A stretch of 60,446 nucleotides of DNA from Zygnema cylindricum (Eukaryota; Streptophyta; Zygnematophyceae; Zygnematales; Zygnemataceae). The notes below the pieces were generated by a model. The model saw only the letters and a list, made by a program, of their open reading frames with translations, was not told where the DNA came from and ran no database searches. The stretch covers positions 1-60,446 of the forward strand of contig JBBHKE010000264.1 in NCBI GenBank assembly GCA_037447655.1, written 5' to 3'. Positions 32,100 to 41,736 of the stretch are shown piece after piece (the stretch's first letter is position 1; each line of letters opens with the position of its first letter). Both the position numbers and the translations under genes were made by a program.

Positions 32100-33040
32100 T
32101 CTCTGGACTATTCACTGCCTCTAAGTAAGACTGAGGCTCATCTGGGTGAGATAGCTTAGTTACCTAATGAGCAGCTTGTTTTTCTTGTATCCTTTTGCTG
32201 CTCCTCCTTCCTCCCTCAAACTTCGAAGCTGGAATGGATGGAAGTCTTGGATTTCTTCTCATTGTCTCATCAGCTCCCTTGTCCATGGAAACCGGGTACT
32301 TGTCTCGCTTCTTCTATCTCCTAAAAGTCCATGGGAGTATGTGAGGTTTCTGGTGAGTCTCCTCTATCTTCGATCTCCCCTGAATTTGTAATCACGGTGT
32401 CACCCATGTCCCTTTCTGGGACGACCGAGTTCTCCTCACTTTCGGACTCAAATCTGATCCTTATCTTCTTTGTATATTTGAAGGGGTCAAATGACTTCCC
32501 TTCATCCATGACAACTAAGTGTTTGACCAGAATGATATCTTTCTTTGCTAAGTCATAGACTCTATATCCCTTAACATCCTCATCATATCCCACAAAGTAT
32601 CCACGTTTTCGCTTAGCATCTAGTTTCCAGTTTTTCCTATCCGTGTCAAGACTTTACTTGGCTACCGAATACCTTATGGTGTGAGATATCTGGTTTCGTT
32701 CCAACCCATCTCTCATAAGGTGTCACTCCCTTTACAGCTGAGGTAAGGACTCTATTTTTAATATAGTTGGCACAGTTCATTGCCTCTGCCCAAAATCTCT
32801 TTCCTATTTTCTTGTCTGCCAAGGTACTGCATGCACTATCTCCTAGTGTTCTATTCAACCTCTCAGCTACAACATTTTGTTCCGGGTTATATGGTACAGT
32901 TTTCTAGTGTTGCACTCCCTCATCTCTAAGATATTCCTCAAATTGGTTAGAGGTATATTCTCCCCCATTATCACTCCTTATCCTCTTAATAGGGGTTTCA
33001 TGCAACTTCTCACTCCAGGCTTTATATTTTTGAAGTAAGT
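32100..33040 (-). pseudogene. E5 integrase C-terminal half
   Basis: Fragments 32646-32858 (RTLGDSACSTLADKKIGKRFWAEAMNCANYIKN, VKGVTPYERWVG) and 32321-32593 (MGYDEDVKGYRVYDLAKKDIILVKHLVVMDEG). SDNGGEYTSNQFEEYLRDEG and NPEQNVVAERLN are readable between 32860 and 33000, with a stop at ...VQH-KTVPYN. Asp and Glu of the catalytic triad are present. Confidence 0.85.
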
Positions 33041-34870
33041 TTATGCTTCAGACATATTTTTCAAAAAGTAGACTCTGGAGGATCTAGACCAATCATCAGT
33101 TATTGTCATCATAAACCTCTTTCCTCCAACCGAAGATACTTTTGCAGGTCCCCGAATGTCTGTGTGGACCAAATCTAACACTTTCTCACCTCTATATGTG
33201 GCGGCTTTGGGAAAGGGAAGTCTGTGAGCCTTACCTTGAGCACAACCACTACAATCATCCATCACTTCATTATCCCCAAACTGAATGCCATCTACTACCC
33301 CAAGCTTTTTCATTTCCCTTAACCTATCAAAATGCACATGCCCCAACCGCTTATGCCAAATCATTACCTTAGGAACACCAACATAGTAAGCATTCTTCTT
33401 TTCATTACTCAAGTTAAGCCTAAACATTCCTTGGCTACCCTTATCTGCTGTAAAGTAAACTTCATCTCGATACTTAGCTGTAAAGACTCCCTTTTTAGTG
33501 AAAGTATCAAACTCTTTGTCATCTAACACAGATGTAGAGACAAGATTTTTACTCAGCTGAGGAATGTAAAGTACATCTGAGAATGTAAGTATGGAAGTCT
33601 TACCCTCCACTAAGACTTTCAAATCTACTGATCCCACTAGATCTGTAGTAACCACTCTCCCATCCCCATACTCTATCTCTACAGTAGGAATCTTTCTTAA
33701 CTTAGTGAAGAGTTCTTTATCAAGACACATATGCATGGATGCACCTGAGTCGATGATCCATCCTTCCTGTGGAGCTTCCCGAATTTCTCCAAGGGCACAC
33801 TTTTGCCTCCGAGGGATCTCCTTCTCCTCCAGACTCTCGTCAAGAAGAAGCTCCCCATCCTCCTCAGATGACTCATCCTCGGTTTCTCCTGACACTTTTG
33901 TAACCACAAGTGCCTTTTTCTTCCCTCCGGAAGAACCTCCTCCACGGTTCTCTTGGAGCCTCAGCTCTGATAGCTTGACACAATCTGCAATAAAGTGTCC
34001 CGACTTTTTGCAATAATGACAAAGACCCTTTGGGGGCCTCTGTCCCCCAGACAGATCTCTTTCCCCTCTATAAGGTTTCTTCGGGTCCTTCCCCCATCGG
34101 TCCCCTCCTGCTGCTAGAGCTTGAATGCTCTTTCCTCCTCTCCTAATCTCCACTGTGCTTTCCTGCACAAGTATCACCCTGACTACTGTGTTCCATTTCC
34201 ATGAAATATCGGGCATTCCTTGTACTCGGTACACTATGTTTTCAAACTCATCTGGTAATTTCATGATAAGGGTGTTAACTTTCATTTTCATTGTACCTGT
34301 CCACCCGACACTTTCCATTTCTATATAAAAACAAGAAAGATAATTACAGTAATCTAACATCTTTCCTTCTTTGTAAGTGTAACTCAATAGCTTTTGCTCA
34401 GCCAACTGGAGCTCCTGAATAGTTCCAGCTCTATAAATCTCCACCAAACTCTCCCACAACTCCTCGGCCTTGTAAATGTGAAGATGAGGAGTGGCCAAAC
34501 CTTGAGTGAGGTGCCTCAGAATGAAGTTCTTGGCAGCCATGTTTACATCCTCCCACATTTGAGTATCGTTCTCCACGGTCTTCACGGTCACCGCTCGCGA
34601 TACAGTGGCAATAGGAGTGAGGGGTGTCTCCTTCCCTTTCTCCTTTTCGGACACACTGCTGTCCCCATCATCTGCCTCCTCCGCTGAGGCAGCCGTTGGT
34701 GCAGAAAACCTTACGCCCCCAAATCCTGGTGGAGTTCCCGAAGGTGGACGTTTCACTTGTCCACTGACGATACCCCAGTATCGTTTTTCACACAAAGCTC
34801 CCATCATCATGGCTTCCCAATAGATGAACCCAGATCCATTGAAGGTGGGCACCCTAGAGGGTGGGCCCAT
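33041..34870 (-). CDS. E5 Gag-protease-integrase N-terminal ORF
   Basis: 609 codons starting at the ATG inside the primer site (MGPPSRVPTFNGSGFIYWEAMM). Residues about 1-230 are copia Gag; CHYCKKSGHFIADC at about 280 is an intact CX2CX4HX4C knuckle; an acidic stretch (EDESSEEDGELLLDESLEEKE) precedes the protease IIDSGASMHMCLDKELF at about 375. WHKRLGHVHFDRLREMKK ... CSGCAQGKAHRLPF starts integrase near 505, with HTDIRGPAKV and the TDDWSRSSRVYFLK block before a TAA after MSEA. The upstream U5 ATG (34893) is one base out of frame in this LTR but in frame in the 3' LTR copy. Confidence 0.85.
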   Translation of the reverse strand: MGPPSRVPTFNGSGFIYWEAMMMGALCEKRYWGIVSGQVKRPPSGTPPGFGGVRFSAPTAASAEEADDGDSSVSEKEKGKETPLTPIATVSRAVTVKTVENDTQMWEDVNMAAKNFILRHLTQGLATPHLHIYKAEELWESLVEIYRAGTIQELQLAEQKLLSYTYKEGKMLDYCNYLSCFYIEMESVGWTGTMKMKVNTLIMKLPDEFENIVYRVQGMPDISWKWNTVVRVILVQESTVEIRRGGKSIQALAAGGDRWGKDPKKPYRGERDLSGGQRPPKGLCHYCKKSGHFIADCVKLSELRLQENRGGGSSGGKKKALVVTKVSGETEDESSEEDGELLLDESLEEKEIPRRQKCALGEIREAPQEGWIIDSGASMHMCLDKELFTKLRKIPTVEIEYGDGRVVTTDLVGSVDLKVLVEGKTSILTFSDVLYIPQLSKNLVSTSVLDDKEFDTFTKKGVFTAKYRDEVYFTADKGSQGMFRLNLSNEKKNAYYVGVPKVMIWHKRLGHVHFDRLREMKKLGVVDGIQFGDNEVMDDCSGCAQGKAHRLPFPKAATYRGEKVLDLVHTDIRGPAKVSSVGGKRFMMTITDDWSRSSRVYFLKNMSEA

Positions 34871-34874
34871 AACC
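34860..34874 (-). other. E5 primer-binding site, half-tRNA type
   Basis: Minus strand GGTTATGGGCCCACC, 15 of 15 complementary to the plant initiator tRNA anticodon arm as I recall it, directly adjoining the LTR end. Confidence 0.85.
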
Positions 34875-35880
34875 TGGAATCTTTGTCCTCCATTGGACTA
34901 TAGAATACAGGAAGCCTCTAGATAGTATTTAACTAACCCACTTTAAGCCACGACCACTGCTGCCCAAGAAGGCAAACTGACAATTTGACCGCACCCCTTT
35001 GCAGCGTAGACTTCCCTGAGTCCGTGGCAAAAAGAATCACTGAAAACGGCCAACTAGCCGATCAGTTATGAGGCACTAAAAATGCCAATTTGTACAAACT
35101 CTCAAAGGGAGAGGTGACTACCTACCAAAATTTTCTAAGTCATGATTCCTTCTAATAACTTCTATCTACTGAAGTACGGACGAATCAAATTATTGTACCG
35201 TACCAAAAAGTACTGCTGCCGGTGTACCTTTTGTACGGCCTATGTACGACAAGGCTATTAAGTGGACGCGTGTGCGCTTTTTACTTGTCCGTACATTCTT
35301 CGGAATTCCTATGACCGAATGTCATCTCTCCACGTGGCTCCAGGTCATGCCACGTCACAAAACGCCAAGGTGACCACTACGGGATTTCGGCGATGACGTG
35401 CGCCGTCGGATTCGTAATGAGACGTAATCTTAACCGTTATAATTACATGCGAGATATTTGTTTCGCTGTTAAACAAATGCGAGGTATTCATTCTGAAATG
35501 ATGTCGTACTAAACCTGTATCTATGCACGCCGTATCTAGTTTTAGTTAAATGGATTTCTTACTTCCTAAATGTATATATATCTATCATACTCTATAGCAC
35601 TTAGTATCGGTCCTAGTCTAGTAGGATAAAGCTGACCGCTATTGGTCAACTTGACGAACCGCAGGTTCCGGGTTCAAATCCCGGGTCCGTTATGACTATT
35701 TTTAGTAAACTAAAAATAACTGCCTGTTGAACTAAGGCAGCCATGGATCAACCACCTTCTCTATCCTTCAATGACTATAACAAGTATGGGGGCTAGAGAA
35801 AGGAGGTGGAGGCAGGCTGTATGTCCTTTTTCTTTTTCCTAACATATTTAAACCTAGAAAATACCATAGAAATCTATGAA
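34875..35880 (-). repeat. E5 5' LTR (F1)
   Basis: Partner of 29504-30518. U5 ends TTCCA and not TTGCA, and lacks one base of the gag leader. Confidence 0.9.
35606..35703 (+). ncRNA. antisense tRNA-like Pol III unit (E5 5' LTR)
   Basis: Identical to 30236-30333 except one base in the anticodon-arm hairpin (CTATTGGTC for CTATCGGTC, a G-U pair in RNA). B box 35671-35681, T5 35699-35703. Confidence 0.6.
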
Positions 35881-36000
35881 TGCGTTGTCCTTTATTGCAC
35901 TCAAGTGATGACGCAAATCCTTATGAAACTTACGATAAAAATTACTACCTTTCTGTCGTCACACTAATATACCGAGACTTAATGCTTTCCGAAATCAACA
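35881..36000 (-). repeat. F2 LTR d, right part
   Basis: Continues LTR d after E5: GCGTTGTCC ... GCACTCAAGTGATGACG ... GAAATCAACA, matching 22447-22574. Confidence 0.85.
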
Positions 36001-36018
36001 TTGCACGCATCATCATTG
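36001..36018. repeat. CAT satellite remnant with TSDs
   Basis: TTGCACGCATCATCATTG: the first five bases are the right TSD of the F2 composite (partner 21704-21708) and the last five (CATTG) the left TSD of E6 (partner CATTA, 48052-48056). Confidence 0.75.
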
Positions 36019-37016
36019 TGTTGAAATTAAAAGGATTTTTTATTTATTTTCTAGGTTTCTTAAGTAATCTAAAATGAGGAAGAAAAAGCACAGGTAGCCT
36101 GCTTCTAACTTCTCTCTCTAGCTCATACTGACGTAGTCACTAGAGGCTGAAGAAGAAGCTAGAGCCATGGCTGCTTATTCTCCTCCTAGAGTCAGAAGGC
36201 AATCCTTTCTTAAACTTACCAAAAAGGTTAACGAATTTTGGATTTGCTCCTTGTACCTACCGTCCATTTGAATAGACCAGCGTCGTTACCATGTAGCCTA
36301 GAATTTGTGTCGAGGTATATAGGGAACGATAGCTACTTAAAGATGTACAAATAGGAAAGTTCATTTAACTTACGAACGACCTACAATCACATAGATATAG
36401 TTAGATATAATCACATCTAAATGTACTGCTTGCATTTTAACGGCTATAAAATAAGGCCGATATCAATCGGACGGCAAAGAAAGAAGGTCGGCATCGCAGA
36501 ATGGACGATTTGGTGGTTTGCGGTCCCAGCCACGGCGGATGATACGTGGCAATGTGAAATTGGATAGCGGCATCTCCGGGACATACCATGGCGAACCCGG
36601 AAATGGCAGCCGTCATCTTCTTGGCTATGTCGTTTAATGGCTGTACAGAAAGTACTCCGGGCCAAGTACCTTTTTGTAATGTACACTGAATTAATTGGCT
36701 CCGTACTTCAGTAATAGAGGGATAAGAGAGGGGTTCACGACTTAAAAAATATTCAGGTAGCAGCCTCTCTCCTAGAGCGCTTATGTATAATAGGTCATCT
36801 TTGACCATTGATAATTTACTGCTCAGGGGAGCAAATTCAACTATTCTTTTTGTGGCAAACTCAAAGGAGTTAGCTCTTCCAAGGGGTAGAGTTTAGTCAG
36901 TCTGTATTTTGTCAAGGTGTCAGCTTTATTTAGACAAAGCTTTAAGAACTGAGGTTATCCTAGAGGCTTCTAGCAAGCTGCCTACTCTGAGTACCAATGG
37001 AGGTCTCAAAGTTGCA
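36019..37016 (+). repeat. E6 5' LTR (F1)
   Basis: TGTTGAAATTAAAAGG ... AAAGTTGCA, 998 bp, diverged from E2 and E5 but collinear. TATA-like TATAATA near 36786. Confidence 0.85.
36221..36300 (-). ncRNA. antisense tRNA-like Pol III unit (E6 5' LTR)
   Basis: Minus strand TAGGCTACATGGTAACGACGC (A-box region), GGAGCAAATCC (B box, 36240-36250), T5 (36221-36225). Confidence 0.45.
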
Positions 37017-37955
37017 AGTTATGGGCCCACCCTCTAGGGTGCCAATATTTAATAGGACTGGGTTCATCTACTGGGAGAGTATGATGATGGGAGCCCTATG
37101 TGAGAAAAGATTTTGGGGAATAGTGAGTGGGCGAGTATAGCGCCCATCCGGTCTTGCTATTCTTTCAGGGTTTGGAGGAAGCAAATTTGGTAGGAAACCA
37201 GATCCACCGTTATCAAAGGACTCAGAAGACAGAGAAAGCATTGTAATGGAAAAAGGGAAAGAAAAAGAGAAAAACACACATATAGCAATCGGATCTGCTT
37301 TCATGTCTCCTATTTGGAGGAATGAGGAGAATGACATCGATATCAGGGACTACAACAACATGGCGGCCAAGCATTTTGTTCTCGGTCATCTCACACAAGG
37401 ACTCGCAGGTCCTCATTTGCTGGTGGAAAGGGCATTCGATCAATGGGATATGCTTATATAGATGTACCAAAGCGGTACCTCACAGGAACAGAAGCTAGCA
37501 GATCAATGGATCAATGGATACTTTCACAAAGGAGAGAAGATGCGCGATTTCTGCAATGAGCTGGCTATACTCTTCATGGAGCAAGAGTGTGACGAAAAAG
37601 TAGAAACCAAGAAAGCAAAGGTACACTGCTTACTCATGAAACTACCCGATGAGTAGGAGAACATTGTGAACAGGGTACAGGATCTGCCGGACTCCAGGTG
37701 GATATGGAATTCAGTAGTTGGTATCATTCTCGTCCGAGAGAATACAATCGAAATCTGGAGGGGAGTTAAGAATGGCCAAGCCTTGGCGGCCGGAGCAAGT
37801 TGGAGAAACAAAGATTCACGGAAACCCCTTGGAATTCATGGAGGGGAAGACCTGAAAAATAAACCCGATGAGTCCGTAACAAAGGGACCAAAGGGACTTT
37901 GTCGTTTCTGTAGAAACCCGGGCATTACATGGCAGAATGTACCAAACTGATTGAG
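36997..37955 (+). pseudogene. E6 gag
   Basis: ATG at 36997 in U5 (MEVSKLQVMGPPSRVPIFN) reads through the primer site and reaches a TAG at 37138. The body continues in 37246-37656 and 37666-37950 (NMAAKHFVLGHLTQGLAGPHL, DQWDMLI-stop-MYQSGTSQEQKL, KVHCLLMKLPDE). The knuckle is CRFCRNPG, then a one-base loss before HYMAEC. Confidence 0.8.
37017..37031 (+). other. E6 primer-binding site, half-tRNA type
   Basis: AGTTATGGGCCCACC: 14 of 15 bases match the tRNA arm complement, with the first base changed. Confidence 0.75.
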
Positions 37956-38099
37956 CTTCGGATAAAGGAGGGGCAGACCGGGGGTCAAACACGAGGGAAG
38001 AAAAAGGCACTCGTCACACAGGTACTCGAGGAGGAATCCGACGAGGAGGACGATGAACTTCTTTTGGATGAAGAGTTGGAGGCAAAGAGAAAAGCTGAA

Positions 38100-38545
38100 A
38101 TCCCACGAAAGCATTAATGTGCTTTCAGTGGACTGAAAGGTGAAAGAGGCTGGATTGTGTACTCAGGTACCTCCATGCACATGTGCAAGGATAAGCATCT
38201 GTTCACTAAGCTGAGAAAGATTCCTACTGTAGATATTGAATATGGGGATGAGAGAGTAGTTACCACTAGTTATGTAGGATCTGTAGATTTGAAAGTCGTA
38301 GTGGAGGGGAAAACCTCAATAGTTACGTTAGACGATGTATTATTTATTCCGGATTTCAACAAAAACCTTGTCTCTACATCTGTATTAGATGATAAAGGAT
38401 TTGAAACTAGCACCACAAAAGAAGTTTTTACAGCTAGCTTTGAGGAAGATGTGTACTTCACTGTTGAGAAAGGTAGCCAAGGAATGTTCAAGCTTGCTTT
38501 AAGTAATGAAAAACTAAAACTTTACTATGTGGTGTCAATCATATT
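38100..38545 (+). pseudogene. E6 aspartic protease
   Basis: VYSGTSMHMCKDKHLFTKLRKIPTVDIEYGD: the catalytic Asp of D-S-G is Tyr, so this protease is dead. The body is otherwise open to KLYYVVS. Confidence 0.8.
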
Positions 38546-39560
38546 ATGTTGTGGCATAAGAGACTTGGGCATGTGAATCTAGAAAAGCTAAAAGGAATGA
38601 AAAAGATGGGTATAGTTGAAGGGATACGTTTTGGGGAAACTGATAATGTAAGTGATTGCAGTGGGTGTGCTCAGGGTAAAACACACAGACTACCATTTCC
38701 AATGGAAGCAACTTATAAAGGAGAAAAAGTCCTTGATTTGGTACACACAGACATTTGGGGACCGGCAAGAGTGCCATCACCCGGAAGAAAAAGGTTTTTG
38801 CTAACCATTACCAATGACTTGTCCGGGTACTTCCGGGTATATTTTTTGAAAAACAAATCAAAAACTCTGGAGTTTTTCAAACAATATAAAGCATGGGCCG
38901 AGAGGCTTCACGAGACCTCAATAAAAAGAGTAAGAAGTGAAAATAGAGGGGAATATACCTCCAATCAGTTTGAGGAGTTTTTAGGAGAGGATGGTGTGCA
39001 ACATCAAAAGACAGTTCCGGAAAATCCAGAACAGAATGGTGTTGCCGAAAGATTGAATAGGACACTGAATGAAAGTGCCTGGAGTATGTTGTCAGATAAA
39101 AGGATAGGAAAAAGATTTTGGCCCTAGGCTATAAATTGTGCCAATTATTTGAGAAATAGAGTACTTACTTCGGCGGTGAAAGACCAAACTCCATATGAGA
39201 GATGGACTGGCGGAAAACCAAATCTATCTCACTTAAAGGTTTTCGGTAGTAAAGTCTTCAGTTTAGATACAGATATATATATCTAGAAACTAGATCCTAA
39301 AGGGAAACCCGAATACTTGTTAAGATATGATGAGGATGTAAAAGGGTATAGAGTGTATGATCTAAAAAAAGAAGATATAATTCTAGTAAAGCACCTGGTA
39401 GCTATGGATGAATGAAAGTCGGTAGATCCCTTCAAATCCTCAAAGTCAGTCAGAATCAGATTTGAGTCAAATAATTTTGATGACTTTCACCTTCTTACCT
39501 ATCCGCGTTTTCAAGAAGAAGATATCTTTGCAAGCTCAGAACAGACCGAGAAAGAATTGA
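38546..39560 (+). pseudogene. E6 integrase
   Basis: LWHKRLGHVNLEKLKGMKKMG ... CSGCAQGKTHRLPF and HTDIWGPARVPSPGRKRF. The second catalytic position reads RSENRGEYTS (Glu for Asp); PENPEQNGVAERLNRTL keeps the Glu. TAG at 39127 follows GKRFWP. Confidence 0.85.
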
Positions 39561-40650
39561 AAACACTGGTGACACCTATACTTGAAGCGAAAGATATGGT
39601 GGAAACGGATATGGATCCGAGGGACAGGGGAGAAGCTATGGTGATTCGAAAGAATCCACGGGAACCATCTATTCCTGCCACAGTTTTTGAGGGAGGAAGA
39701 AGAAGCAGTAAAAGGCTTCAAGAGAAACAGGTTAACAACAAGGTAACTAAACTTTCTCACCCGGATGAACCTCAAATATATGGAGAGGCAATGAACAAAC
39801 CGGAGAGAAAAAGATGGAAGACGGCCATCAATGAAAAGATGGCTTCAATCATGGCGGTCGATACATGGGAGTTGGTGGACTGTCCACCCGATCGCAAACC
39901 AATTGGATGTAAGTGGGTTTTCAAATTGAAACTGAATCCTGACAATACTATTGAGCGTTATAAGGCATTGTTAGTGGCCTAAGGTTTTACTCAAAAAGAG
40001 GGAATAGACTACAAAGAAACTTTTGCTCCGGTCGTCAGATTTTCCCTCGGTCTGGATACTTCTCAGTCTGGCAGCTGTAGAAGACATGGAAGTACACCAG
40101 ATGGACATAAAAACTGCCTTCTTGCATGGAGAACTTGAGGAGGATATCTTCATGCGACAGTTAGAAGGATTCGTGGAACAAGGAGAAGAAAGTAAGGTAT
40201 GCCGGGTGATCAAATCTCTCTATTGTTTGAAACAAGCGCCCAGATAGTGGAACAAGAAACTTGATGAGTTCCTTACTGGTCTGGGATACATTCAGATCAG
40301 TTTAGATCATTCAATTTATGTTTTTGAAGATGAGAAAGGTGTCATCTTTATTGCAATTTACGTTGATGATTTGCTTGTTCTGAGTAAGTCAATGGAGAAA
40401 ATTAACAAACTAAAAACAGATAAGAAGGGAAGATTTGAGATAAAGGACATGGGGGAAGCGAGATATACTATGGGAATTCAAGTAGAGAGAGATAGAGAAA
40501 AGAGAATAATTAGACTAACTCAGAAAAAGGTAATTGGAAACATGTTGGAAAAATTTCAGATGGACAAAGCCAACAGTTGTACAACTCCCATGGATCTAAA
40601 GAAGGGAAGTGAGGGGAATGAGGAAGGAGACATTCTAATTCTTGATGATC
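39557..40650 (+). pseudogene. E6 reverse transcriptase
   Basis: 39557-39982 carries the lead-in (RKNPREPSIPATVFEGGRRSSKRLQEKQ) and GCKWVFKLKLNPDNTIERYKALLVA followed by TAA. Then MDIKTAFLHGELEEDIFMRQLEGF, LYCLKQAPR-stop, IAIYVDDLLVLSKSMEKINKL (intact YVDD) and GIQVERDREKRIIRLTQKKVIGNMLEKFQMDKANSC. Confidence 0.85.
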
Positions 40651-40988
40651 AACAAGGTCTAGAAGAGAGGAAGTTCATGCAGACTATTCCACATAGACAG
40701 GTAGTGGGCAGTCTGATTTATTTCATGAGTTATACCAGACCGGATTTGGCAGCAGCTGTAGGAGTGTTAAGTAGGAGTCTGAATGCTCCTACCAAAAATG
40801 ATTAGGAAGCTGCTAAGAGGGACCTCAGATATCTCATACGAACTAGGGATATATGGCTATATCTGGGTGGGGAAAACACTGACATCACCACTTGGAGTGA
40901 TGCCAGCTATGGGGATGCTGCGATGCCAAGATGTACATCTGGATATGTGTTATATGTGGGGAATGGTGCCTGTTGCTGGAGCAGTATG
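40651..40988 (+). pseudogene. E6 RNase H, 5' segment before F4 insertion
   Basis: LIYFMSYTRPDLAAAVGVLSRSLNAPTKND-stop, then TTWSDASYGDAAMPRCTSGYVLYVGNGACCWSS. It ends at GCAGTATG, where the F4 LTR begins. The sequence resumes at 46763. Confidence 0.85.
40984..40988 (+). other. left TSD of F4 tandem (gtatg)
   Basis: GTATG; exact partner at 46763-46767. Confidence 0.9.
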
Positions 40989-41734
40989 TGTTAGGTTTAT
41001 TGGGTGAATCGGCGTATCGGCGTATCGGCCGAATTCACTTAGTTTGGATTTGGTTTCAGTTGGAGTCAAGTTAAGTTTGGTCAGTTCGCGTCGGCAGTTA
41101 AAGTCGTCGGTACAGTTTGTTTCTCTTAGTACCGTACGACGTCGGTTCACCTTGTACGTAGTACCGTAGTTTCATTTGGTACTGTACGGCCGTCGGTTCA
41201 TTTAGTGCGCAGGACCCTTGTATTATAAGTTTGGTCCAGCGCACGTTTGAAGTTCCACGTCACTTCTATTTCGGTGGTGAAGGTTCTAGTGAGTGTGAGT
41301 GAGTGTGAGTGAGTTTCCGTGAAATTAGTAAGTCAGTGACGTGAGGAGAATGTCGAGTGAAGTCGTGAAGAGTAAGTCTTCTTTGTATTCCTATTTAAGT
41401 AGGAGTCTTACTGTGAGTTATTTATCCGAAGTGAGTAAGTGTTAGTGAGAAGTCAAGTGAGAGTGAGTAAGGAAGAGTGTTTTGTAAAAGAAAAGGTTAT
41501 TAATCCGAAGTGAGTGAGTGTTAGTGAGAAGTCAAGTGAGAGTGAGTAAGGAAGAGTGTTTTGTAAAAGAAAAGGCTACGGCTTAATAAAGATATATTTG
41601 GACGGAATTTTGTCTGTGGTGAATTCTCTTTGAGTGTGATATATAAAGACTTCCGCTGTGTGATATATAAAGACTTCCGCTGTGCATATTATTTCTGTCC
41701 GGTTAGTTTGAGTGTTACGATCTTAGATTTAACA
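40989..41734 (+). repeat. F4 LTR 1
   Basis: TGTTAGGTTTATTGGG ... GATTTAACA. Has an extra 8 bp (CGTATCGG duplicated) compared with LTRs 2 and 3 and two further substitutions from LTR 2. Contains TATTATAA (41221-41228), AATAAA (41585-41590), an approximately 75-bp direct repeat (AGTGAGTAAGTGTTAGTGAG..., about 41430-41575) and a 22-bp direct repeat (GTGATATATAAAGACTTCCG). Confidence 0.95.
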
Positions 41735-41736
41735 AT

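Larger units (their letters stand above)
29504..35880 (-). mobile_element. E5, F1 Ty1/copia retrotransposon, best preserved F1 copy
   Basis: Minus-strand element inserted into F2 LTR d. LTRs of 1015 and 1006 bp are almost identical except close to U5, and the last 8 bp of the right LTR start (TTTCAACA on the plus strand) are missing with a few flanking bases, which removes any TSD. Gag-PR-early INT is one 609-codon frame; the remainder has a handful of breaks. Intact primer site and polypurine tract. Confidence 0.9.
21709..36000 (-). mobile_element. F2 composite element with four LTR copies
   Basis: Minus-strand assembly read from right to left: LTR (35881-36000 plus 28739-29503, split by E5), gag-PR-INT-RT-RH (28797 to 25018), a short F1-like LTR (24381-25010), a partial F2 LTR (23871-24383), a full F2 LTR (22900-23847), a 310-bp gag fragment, and a final F2 LTR (21709-22574). 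The outer ends share TSD ttgca, so it behaves as one insertion altered by recombination and later insertions. Confidence 0.7.

Noticed and set aside
36437-36808. 123-codon minus-strand frame in E6 5' LTR, and similar antisense frames in other LTRs
   Set aside because: They lie in U3, are not kept between E6 LTRs, and match no protein.
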